Source of the DNA: Actinomadura graeca
Lineage (GTDB): Bacteria; Actinomycetota; Actinomycetes; Streptosporangiales; Streptosporangiaceae
Length of the DNA stretch: 64,000 nucleotides
Direction: 5' to 3'
Assembly: GCF_019175365.1 (NCBI RefSeq)
Contig: NZ_CP059572.1
Location: 1 to 64,000, forward strand
Positions within the stretch are counted from its first letter, which is position 1. Every line of letters begins with the position of its first letter. Below the pieces are notes generated by a model. The model saw nothing but the letters and a program-made list of their open reading frames with translations, was not told where the DNA came from and searched no databases. The position numbers were made by a program, and so were the translations under genes. Of the stretch, positions 50,279 through 57,885 are shown in pieces.

Positions 50279-51715
50279 TCAGGTCCCGGGCCCGGCGGCG
50301 CGGGCCGTCCCGCCCCGCGCCAGGGCGGCGCCCCACACGGCCGCGAACACGGCGGCGGCTGCCAGCGCCCACCCGGTGCCGTACTCGGCGTGCCGCGTGG
50401 AGCCGCCGTCCCCGGCGAGCGTGAGGAACAGCGTCCCGACGGTCGCGACACCGGTGACCTGGCCGATCTGCATGAGCGTCAGCATCAGGCCGCCGGCGTC
50501 GGCGGCGTCCTCGGCCGGAACGTGGCGCAGCGCCGTCGTCATGACGACCGGCATCACGCCGAGGCCGGCGCCGATGACCGTCGTCAGCACCAGGTACCGG
50601 GGGCCGCCGTCCGCGAGCGGGCCCACGCACAGATAGCCCGCCGCCGCGACGGCGAACCCGGCCGGGACGGCGCGGCCGTGCCAGCGGGCGGGCAGGCGCT
50701 GCCAGCTCAGCCCGACCAGCCCGAACGCGGTGACGCACGGCACGAACGCCAGCCCGGACCTCAGCGGCGACATGCCCAGGTCGCCCTGGAGGTGCAGGGT
50801 GGTGGTGAACAGGAACGCGGCCCAGGTGCACGGCGCGAGGACCAGCACGGCGCAGGCGACCGCGAGCCGCGGCGCGCGCAGGACCCGCCCGGAGATGAGC
50901 GGCCGCCCGCCACCGGCCGCGACCCGCCGCTCCACCGCCGCGAACACGGCCAGGAACGCGGCGCTCGCCGCCAGCGACGCCCACCCCCACAGCGGCCAGC
51001 CCAGCTCGTGGCCGAGGATCAGCGGGACGACCAGCAGCAGCACCGCCGGGGACAGCGTCGCCAGGCCCGGCAGGTCCAGGCGGCCGCCGCGCGGGCCCCG
51101 GTCGGCCGGCAGCAGCCGCGGCCCCGCCAGCAGCAGCGCGGCGCCGATCGGCACGTTGACGAGGAAGACCGCCCGCCAGCCGGAGCCGAGCAGGCCGGCG
51201 CTGACGAGCAGGCCGCCCGCGACCTGGCCGGCGACGATGCCGCCCGCGATGACCGCCGAGTAGACGCCGAGCGCGCGGGCCCGTGCCGCGCCGGTGAAGT
51301 TCCGCTGGATCATCGACATCACCTGCGGCGTCATCAGCGCGGCGCCCGCGCCCTGCAGGAACCGGAAGCCCACCAGCGTCCAGGTGGACGGCGCCAGCCC
51401 GCAGGCCAGCGACGTCACCGTGAACGCGGCCAGCCCGAGGTGGTACATGCGGCGGTTCCCCGCGATGTCGCCGAGCCTGGCCCCCGTGATCAGCAGGACG
51501 GCGTAGGAGATGATGTAGCCCGCCACGACCAGCTGGAGCCCCGCGCCGGAGGCGTGCAGGTCCGCGCGCATGGTGGGCAGGGCCACGTTGACGATGTTGA
51601 CGTCCAGGATCGCCATGAACTGCCCGAGCAGGAGCAGGGCCAGCATGAGGCGGCCCGGCCCGTTCCGCGGGCCCCGATCGGGGACGGTCCCGGGCAGATC
51701 GGTTGTCTGAGTCAT
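50279..51715 (-). CDS. MFS drug efflux transporter (DHA2, 14-span type)
   Basis: 478 aa, about 14 membrane spans. Conserved motifs: LDVNIVNVALPTM in span 1 (motif D1), GARLGDIAGNRRMYHLGL (motif A), FRFLQGAGAALMTPQVMSMI (motif B region) and GSGWRAVFLVNVPIG (motif C/after span 5). Members export antibiotics and cations by proton antiport. It is divergent from an HTH regulator, with a 39-bp inverted repeat structure between, which suggests local control. Confidence 0.9.
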   Translation of the reverse strand: MTQTTDLPGTVPDRGPRNGPGRLMLALLLLGQFMAILDVNIVNVALPTMRADLHASGAGLQLVVAGYIISYAVLLITGARLGDIAGNRRMYHLGLAAFTVTSLACGLAPSTWTLVGFRFLQGAGAALMTPQVMSMIQRNFTGAARARALGVYSAVIAGGIVAGQVAGGLLVSAGLLGSGWRAVFLVNVPIGAALLLAGPRLLPADRGPRGGRLDLPGLATLSPAVLLLVVPLILGHELGWPLWGWASLAASAAFLAVFAAVERRVAAGGGRPLISGRVLRAPRLAVACAVLVLAPCTWAAFLFTTTLHLQGDLGMSPLRSGLAFVPCVTAFGLVGLSWQRLPARWHGRAVPAGFAVAAAGYLCVGPLADGGPRYLVLTTVIGAGLGVMPVVMTTALRHVPAEDAADAGGLMLTLMQIGQVTGVATVGTLFLTLAGDGGSTRHAEYGTGWALAAAAVFAAVWGAALARGGTARAAGPGT

Positions 51716-51736
51716 GGACACGAGCATCCGGGAGCC

Positions 51737-51775
51737 CCGGTACCGGTAACGAGAGCCCGCGGATACTGGTACCGG
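51737..51775. promoter_or_regulatory. Inverted-repeat operator between the MFS and HTH genes
   Basis: CCGGTACCGGTA (51737-51748) and TACTGGTACCGG (51764-51775) are inverted copies with one mismatch in 12, separated by 15 bp, 22 bp upstream of the MFS start and 43 bp upstream of the HTH gene. Each arm also contains a GGTACC palindrome. Confidence 0.55.
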
Positions 51776-51818
51776 CAGCACCTGGAAGGAACGGCGGGCG
51801 CACGGCAGGCTGGGGGGC

Positions 51819-52706
51819 GTGACGATGACCGGCGTGGGCACCGCGGGCGGCCCGAGGGGGCGGCAGCGCCGCGGCGAGCTGGCGGCGTTCCTGCGCAGCC
51901 GGCGTGAGCGGATCACCCCCGCCGACGTCGGGATGCCGCCCGGCCCGCGCCGCCGCACGCCCGGCCTGCGCCGGGAGGAGGTCGCCCAGCTCGCCGGGGT
52001 CGGCGTCACCTGGTACACCTGGCTGGAGCAGGGCCGCCCGATCAACGCCAGCACGCAGGTCCTGGACGCGGTGGCCCGCACCCTGCGCCTGGACGCCGCC
52101 GAGCGCGAGCACCTGTACCGGCTGGCCGAGGTCCCGGACGCGGCCGCCCCCGAGGACGCCGACGTCCTGCCCGAGGACGTGCAGACGGTCCTGGACGCCC
52201 TCGACCCCGTCCCCGCCGCGGTCTACAACGGCCGTTCCGACCTCCTCGCCTGGAACCGCGCCTACGCGGCGATCTTCCCGCGCGTGGTGGCCGCGCCGCC
52301 CGGCGAGCGCAACTCGATGTGGATGGTGTTCACGCTCCCGCCGTGCTGCAACCCGGTCGTGAACATGGCCACGGAGGGGCCGGCGCACGTCGCGGTGTTC
52401 CGCCACCGCTACAGCCGGCACGTGGACGAGCCGGGCTGGAAGGAGCTCGTCCGGCGGCTCCGGGCGGCCAGCCCCGAGTTCGCGCGGCTCTGGGCCGACC
52501 ACGACGTCGCCGTCCCCGTGGCGCGGACCAAGGTGTTCCAGCACCACGCCGTCGGCCTGGTGCGCACCCGCACCACCAGCCTGGACCTCAGCGCGGCGCC
52601 CGGCTCCCGCATGATCGTCTACGCGCCGACCGACGCCGGGAGCCGCGAGCGGATCGGCTGGCTGCTCGCCCACCCCGAGGCCGCCGCCCCCGACCACGTC
52701 CACTGA
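51819..52706 (+). CDS. XRE-family HTH regulator with MmyB-like ligand domain
   Basis: 295 aa. The first 90 residues hold the HTH seen in many actinomycete regulators (LAAFLRSRRERITPADVG, RRTPGLRREEVAQLAGVGVTWYTWLEQG). The C-terminal MmyB-like PAS-type domain (VYNGRSDLLAWNRAYAAIFP, HHAVGLVRTRTTSLDL, RMIVYAPTD) binds fatty-acid-like ligands in relatives. It likely controls the divergent efflux gene through the inverted repeat. Start GTG 51819 or ATG 51825; the GGGGGG site favours the first. Confidence 0.9.
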   Translation: MTMTGVGTAGGPRGRQRRGELAAFLRSRRERITPADVGMPPGPRRRTPGLRREEVAQLAGVGVTWYTWLEQGRPINASTQVLDAVARTLRLDAAEREHLYRLAEVPDAAAPEDADVLPEDVQTVLDALDPVPAAVYNGRSDLLAWNRAYAAIFPRVVAAPPGERNSMWMVFTLPPCCNPVVNMATEGPAHVAVFRHRYSRHVDEPGWKELVRRLRAASPEFARLWADHDVAVPVARTKVFQHHAVGLVRTRTTSLDLSAAPGSRMIVYAPTDAGSRERIGWLLAHPEAAAPDHVH

Positions 52707-52845
52707 ACGGCCGTTCCCGGCCGGCCCGGGAGCCCCCCGCCCGCCGCGTGCGCGATCGGGCGCCCGCGTCCCCGTCCCCGCCCGGAGGCGTGAAGGGAGC
52801 CCGAGCGTGGCAAGAAGAACCTGAGATCTGGACGAGGAGGTCCCG

Positions 52846-54885
52846 GTGGTCGTGCTGCGCAGCTATGTGTCGGGTTCGTGGTCCTCTCCTGACGACGAGG
52901 GGGCGCCGCTGCGCGACGCCGTCACCGGGGAGGAGGTCGCGCGGATCTCCTCGGCGGGGATCGACATGGGCGCCGCCCTCGACCACGGGCGGCGCGTGGG
53001 CGGCCCCGTCCTGCGGGAGCTGACGTTCCACCAGCGCGCCGCCTTGCTGAAGGCGCTGGCGTCCCATCTGAGGGAGCACCGCGAGGAGCTGTACGCGCTG
53101 TCGGCGCGGACGGGCGCCACGCTCGGGGACTCCCGGTTCGACGTGGACGGCGGCATCGGGGTGCTGTTCGGCTATGCGGGCAAGGGCAGGCGGGAACTGC
53201 CCAACGACCGGATCCTGGTCGAGGGGGACGTGGAGCCGCTGGGCAAGGGCGGCACGTTCACCGGGCAGCACCTGTGCACGCCGTCCCTCGGTGTGGCGGT
53301 GCAGATCAACGCGTTCAACTTCCCGGTCTGGGGACCGCTGGAGAAGCTGGCGCCCGCGTTCCTCGCGGGGGTCCCGAGCCTGGTCAAGCCCGCGAGCCAG
53401 ACCGCCTACCTGACGGCCCGGCTGATCGAGCTGGTCGTCGAGTCCGGCATCCTGCCGGAGGGCTCGGTGCAGCTGGTGTGCGGTGAGCCCCGTGACCTGC
53501 TCGACCACCTCACGGAGCAGGACATCGTCGCGTTCACCGGGTCGGCGTCCACCGCCCGCCTGCTGCGCACCCACCCCGCGGTCGTCGGGAACGCGGTGCG
53601 GTTCAACGCCGAGGCCGACTCGCTGAACTGCTCGATCCTGGGCCCGGACGCCACGCCCGGCACACCGGAGTTCGACCTGTTCGTCGAGCAGCTCGTCACC
53701 GAGATGACCGTCAAGGCCGGGCAGAAGTGCACCGCGATCCGGCGGGCGCTGGTCCCGGCGTCCCTCATCGACGACGTGGCCGCCGCCGCCCGCGAGCGGC
53801 TCGCCTCGGTCACGGTCGGGAACCCGGCCGTCCCGGAGGTCCGGATGGGCGCCCTCGCCGGCCTCGGCCAGCGCGAGGAGGTGCGCCGCTCGCTCAAGGC
53901 GCTCCTGGACGCGGCGCGCGTCGTCTCCGGCGACCCCGGCCGCGTCGAGGTCGTGGACGCGGACGCCGAGCGGGGCGCGTTCATGGCGCCGATCCTGCTG
54001 CGGGCCGACGACGCCGACCGCGCCGAGCCGCACGAGGTCGAGGCGTTCGGGCCGGTGAGCACGCTGCTGCCCTACGAGGGGACGGCGCGGGCGGTCGCGC
54101 TGGCCGCGCGGGGCCGGGGCAGCCTCGCCGGGTCCGTGGTGACCGCCGACGCCGGGTTCGCCCGCGACGTCGTGCTCGGCGCGGCGCCCTGGCACGGGCG
54201 GCTGCTCGTCCTGAACCGGGAGGACGCCGGGGAGTCCACTGGGCACGGGTCGCCGCTGCCCGCGCTCGTCCACGGCGGCCCCGGACGCGCCGGCGGCGGC
54301 GAGGAGCTGGGCGGGATCCGCGGCGTCGTCCACCACATGCGCCGCACCGCCGTGCAGGCCGGTCCCGCGACACTGACCGCGATCACCGGCAGGTGGGTGC
54401 CCGGCACCGACCGGACGGTCACCCGCGAGCACCCGTTCCGCAGGCACCTGGAGGACCTGCGCGTCGGCGACACCGCCGTCGGCGGGCCCCGCGCCGTCAC
54501 CCTCGCCGACGTCGAGCACTTCGCCGAGTTCACCGGCGACACCTTCTACGCCCACATGGACGAGGACGCCGCGCGGGCCAACCCGTTCTTCGGCGGGCGC
54601 GTCGCCCACGGCTACCTCATCGTCTCGTTCGCGGCCGGGCTGTTCGTCGACCCCGCCCCCGGGCCCGTCCTGGCGAACTACGGCCTGGAGAACCTGCGCT
54701 TCCTCACCCCCGTCAACCCCGGGGACGAGCTGACCGTCACGCTGACCGCCAAGCAGATCACGCCGCGCGAGGGCGCGGACTACGGCGAGGTCCGCTGGGA
54801 CACCGACGTCACCAACCAGGACGGCGCGTCGGTCGCCAAGTACGACGTGCTGACCCTGGTGGCCAGGCGGCCGACGCACGGCTGA
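52846..54885 (+). CDS. paaZ: Bifunctional oxepin-CoA hydrolase / semialdehyde dehydrogenase
   Basis: 679 aa. N-terminal aldehyde dehydrogenase domain (INAFNFPVWGPLEKLAPA, FTGSASTARLL, catalytic C295 in GQKCTAIRRAL) and C-terminal MaoC-type hydratase (about 540-679; FAEFTGDTFYAHMDEDAA, FGGRVAHGYLIVS). This is the PaaZ layout that opens the oxepin ring of phenylacetate intermediates and oxidises the aldehyde. No other paa gene is present in the window, so it is an orphan copy. GTG 52846 has GAGGAGG 6 bp upstream. Confidence 0.92.
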   Translation: MVVLRSYVSGSWSSPDDEGAPLRDAVTGEEVARISSAGIDMGAALDHGRRVGGPVLRELTFHQRAALLKALASHLREHREELYALSARTGATLGDSRFDVDGGIGVLFGYAGKGRRELPNDRILVEGDVEPLGKGGTFTGQHLCTPSLGVAVQINAFNFPVWGPLEKLAPAFLAGVPSLVKPASQTAYLTARLIELVVESGILPEGSVQLVCGEPRDLLDHLTEQDIVAFTGSASTARLLRTHPAVVGNAVRFNAEADSLNCSILGPDATPGTPEFDLFVEQLVTEMTVKAGQKCTAIRRALVPASLIDDVAAAARERLASVTVGNPAVPEVRMGALAGLGQREEVRRSLKALLDAARVVSGDPGRVEVVDADAERGAFMAPILLRADDADRAEPHEVEAFGPVSTLLPYEGTARAVALAARGRGSLAGSVVTADAGFARDVVLGAAPWHGRLLVLNREDAGESTGHGSPLPALVHGGPGRAGGGEELGGIRGVVHHMRRTAVQAGPATLTAITGRWVPGTDRTVTREHPFRRHLEDLRVGDTAVGGPRAVTLADVEHFAEFTGDTFYAHMDEDAARANPFFGGRVAHGYLIVSFAAGLFVDPAPGPVLANYGLENLRFLTPVNPGDELTVTLTAKQITPREGADYGEVRWDTDVTNQDGASVAKYDVLTLVARRPTHG

Positions 54886-54948
54886 CCGGCGCGGCCGGGC
54901 CGTGGACCGCGGCGCCGCGGTGCGCCCGCGCGACGCCGCCGGGCGCCG

Positions 54949-56088
54949 TCAGACGCGGGCGGTCTCCGGGCGGAGCCGGTCGCCCGCCAGCCGCGCGGCG
55001 TCCAGGGGCGTGACGTCCACGGGAGGCTCGCGGCCGAGGTAGAGGTCCCGGACGACCTCGCCGACCGCCGGCCCCTGCAGGAAGCCGTGCCCGGAGAAGC
55101 CCGTCGCGTACAGGAACCGGGACACCCCCGGGGCCTCGCCGATGAGGGCGTTGTGGTCGGGGGTGACCTCGTACAGGCCGGCCCAGCCGCCGGTCAGGCG
55201 GGCGTCGAGCAGCCGCGGTGCGCGGGCGCCGATCGCCGCGGTGAGGCGGGGGAGCCAGGCGTCGGAGTAGCCGAGCGCGAAGCCCGGCCGCTCGTCGGGG
55301 TCGGACATCCCGAGCAGCAGCCCGGCGCCCTCGCCGTGGAAGTAGAACGAGGTCGTGAAGTCGATGGTCATCGGCACCGGGCGGGGCAGGTCGGGCATCG
55401 GCCCGGTGACGGCGATCTGGCGCCGCAGCGGCTCCACCGGGAGGTCCACCCCCGCCATCGCGCCGACCGCCGCCGACCAGGCCCCCGCCGCGCAGACGAC
55501 CGCCGCCGCCGCGACGCGGCCCGCCGCCGTGCGGACGCCCGTGACCCGGCCGCCGTCGACGTCGACGCCGAGGACCTCGCAGCGGGTGCGGATCCGCGCG
55601 CCGTGCCGGCGCGCCCCGGCGGCGTATCCGAGCACCACCGACTCCGGGGTGCAGTGCCCGTCGTCGGGGGAGTACGCGGCGGCCAGCAGACCGTCCGGCG
55701 CGACCAGCGGGGACAGCCGCCGCGCCTCCGCCACCGTGAGCATGCGGCTCGGGACGCCCAGCGCGTTCTGCAGGGCCACGCTCCGCTCGAACGCCGCCAC
55801 GTCCTCCGGCCGCGACAGCAGGAACAGGTACCCGACACGGCGCAGGTCGATCTCCTGGCCCGGCCGCGTCCCGAACCGCGCGAACGCCTCCAGGCTGCGG
55901 GCGCCGAGCCGGATGTTGACCTCGTCGGAGAACTGCGCCCGGACGCCGCCCGCGGCCTTGCAGGTCGAGCCCGAGCCCAGTGCGCCGCGCTCCAGCAGGA
56001 GCACCCCCACCCCGGCCTCGGCGAGGTGGAAGGCGATGCTCGTCCCCATCACGCCGCCGCCGATGACGACGACCTCGGCCGCGTCCAC
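54949..56088 (-). CDS. FAD-dependent amine/imino-acid oxidoreductase (sarcosine oxidase beta-like)
   Basis: 379 aa DAO-family flavoprotein. VVVIGGGVMGTSIAFHLAEAG is the FAD Rossmann motif; STCKAAGGVRAQF and GWAGLYEVTPDHNALIGEA with GFSGHGFLQGPAVGE complete the FAD site. Such enzymes oxidise N-methyl or cyclic amino acids. The GTG at 56088 is preceded by GGGGG and lies 9 bp after the aldehyde dehydrogenase stop, so they form one operon; an imine or aldehyde product passed to the dehydrogenase is plausible (pipecolate or proline-type substrate, low certainty). Confidence 0.87.
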   Translation of the reverse strand: MDAAEVVVIGGGVMGTSIAFHLAEAGVGVLLLERGALGSGSTCKAAGGVRAQFSDEVNIRLGARSLEAFARFGTRPGQEIDLRRVGYLFLLSRPEDVAAFERSVALQNALGVPSRMLTVAEARRLSPLVAPDGLLAAAYSPDDGHCTPESVVLGYAAGARRHGARIRTRCEVLGVDVDGGRVTGVRTAAGRVAAAAVVCAAGAWSAAVGAMAGVDLPVEPLRRQIAVTGPMPDLPRPVPMTIDFTTSFYFHGEGAGLLLGMSDPDERPGFALGYSDAWLPRLTAAIGARAPRLLDARLTGGWAGLYEVTPDHNALIGEAPGVSRFLYATGFSGHGFLQGPAVGEVVRDLYLGREPPVDVTPLDAARLAGDRLRPETARV

Positions 56089-56096
56089 CGTGCCCC

Positions 56097-57635
56097 CTAG
56101 AGCCGGAAGCCCAGGTCGGGCTCCATCTCGATGACGTCCATCTGCGCCTTCTGGAGCCGTCCCGAGTGGTCCCAGTTCATCGACTGCCAGCGGGTGAACT
56201 GGTCCAGCACCCACATCCCCGACTGGCGGCTCCCGTTCCCCGACCGCCCGTTCCCGCCGAACGGCAGGTGCGCCTCGGCCCCGGACGTGGAGTTGTTCAC
56301 GCTGACCATCCCGGCCGAGACCCGCCGCCGGAACGCGAACACCGTCGCCGGGTCCGCCGTGTAGATCGACGCGGACAGCCCGTAGCCGGGGGCGTTGGCG
56401 AGGGCGACGGCCTCGTCCGGCGTGCGGTAGGACGCGACGCCGACGATGGGCCCGAACGTCTCGTTCATGAACAGCTCGTCGCCGGGGCCCGTGCCGTCCA
56501 CGATCACGGGGTGGTAGAACAGCCCGGCCCCGGGGTCGCCGACGAAGCCGGCGCGCGGGTTGGCCGCCGTGATCCGTCCCGTCCCCGACGAGCCGTGGAC
56601 GGTGTGCCGCGGGCCGATCCAGCCGAGGGCCTTCTCGAAGCCGTCGGCGAACCGCTCGCACATCAGCGGCCCGAACAGCACGTCGGCGGCCGGGTCGCCG
56701 ACCGGCGCGGCCCGCGCCGCCTCGTCGAGCAGCCGGACGAACTCCGCGTGCACCGACTCGTGCACGATCGCCGTGCCGAGGGAGGTGCAGCGCTGCCCGG
56801 CGGTGCCGAACCCCGAGAACAGGGCGCCCTCGACGGCCAGGGGGAGGTCGGCGTCCCCGGCGACGACCATCGGGTTCTTCCCGCCCAGCTCCAGGCACGG
56901 CGTCTGCAGGTGGCGGCCGCACAGCGCGCCGATCCGCGACCCGACCTCCGTGGAGCCGGTGAAGCCCACCTTGTCGACCAGCCCGGCGTCCAGTGCCTCC
57001 TCCAGCCCCCGGAACGTCTCCGGGCCGTCGGCGTACACGACGTTGAGGACGCCGTCCGGGAGCCCGGCGTGGGCGAACAGCTCGTAGAGCGCCTCCGCGC
57101 AGGCCGCCGCGTACTCCGCGGGCTTCCATACGACGGTGTTGCCGCACAGCAGCGCCGGGACGATGTACCAGGACGGCACCGCGACGGGGAAGTTCCCCGC
57201 CGTGATCACGGTGACGACCCCGACCGGGTCGCGGAACGTGAACAGCTGCTTGTCCGGCATCTCCGACGGCACGGTCTGGCCGTACAGCCGCCGCCCCTCC
57301 CCGAGGAAGAACGCGCACGTGTCCGCGATCTCCTGGACCTCGCCGAGGGCCTCGGCGTACGGCTTGCCGACCTCCCGGGTGACGAGACGGGCGAGGGCCT
57401 GCTTGTTGGCCTCGACCAGCCGCCCGGCGGCGGCGACGGCCTGCCCCCGGACGGGTGCCGGCACGTCCCGCCAGGCGTCCTGCGCCGCCCGCGCCGCGCG
57501 GCACGCGGCCACGACGTCGCCGCCCCCGGCGAGCGAGACCTCGGCGACCGTCTCGGACGTGCGGGAGGGATCGGTGGACCGGTACGGACGCGGCCCCGCC
57601 GGTATCCGGGCGCCGCCGATGACGGAGGTGAGCAC
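56097..57635 (-). CDS. Aldehyde dehydrogenase family protein
   Basis: 512 aa NAD(P)-dependent dehydrogenase. ITAGNFPVAVPSWY, VWKPAEY, FTGSTEVGSRIG, the glutamate in LELGGKNPMVVAG and the catalytic cysteine in GTAGQRCTSLG are all present. The sequence resembles the aminoadipate-semialdehyde / 2-aminomuconate branch rather than betaine aldehyde types. GTG start with GGGAG 5 bp upstream. Partner of the FAD oxidoreductase; divergent from the E1 fusion across a 250-bp gap that holds an inverted repeat GGCTTG-N13-CAAGCC (57686-57710). Confidence 0.88.
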   Translation of the reverse strand: MLTSVIGGARIPAGPRPYRSTDPSRTSETVAEVSLAGGGDVVAACRAARAAQDAWRDVPAPVRGQAVAAAGRLVEANKQALARLVTREVGKPYAEALGEVQEIADTCAFFLGEGRRLYGQTVPSEMPDKQLFTFRDPVGVVTVITAGNFPVAVPSWYIVPALLCGNTVVWKPAEYAAACAEALYELFAHAGLPDGVLNVVYADGPETFRGLEEALDAGLVDKVGFTGSTEVGSRIGALCGRHLQTPCLELGGKNPMVVAGDADLPLAVEGALFSGFGTAGQRCTSLGTAIVHESVHAEFVRLLDEAARAAPVGDPAADVLFGPLMCERFADGFEKALGWIGPRHTVHGSSGTGRITAANPRAGFVGDPGAGLFYHPVIVDGTGPGDELFMNETFGPIVGVASYRTPDEAVALANAPGYGLSASIYTADPATVFAFRRRVSAGMVSVNNSTSGAEAHLPFGGNGRSGNGSRQSGMWVLDQFTRWQSMNWDHSGRLQKAQMDVIEMEPDLGFRL

Positions 57636-57885
57636 GCTCCCAGCCTGGACGGCCCCCGCGCCCGCGCCAAGATCGGCCAGAGCACGGCTTGCTTACCGTG
57701 AGGCCAAGCCCGGCTGACGCTTCCGCCGCGCGCCGCCCGGCCGTCCCGCGGCATCGGGCCGGTTCCCGGTCCAGAGCTTGGCTCCGGCGCCCGCGGTGCC
57801 CGATGCTCGACTCCGCGGCCATACCGCAGCCCGCATCGCTGGCGCGCCGCGGCGCCTCGCGGGCACGACGACGCAGGGAGCCCGC

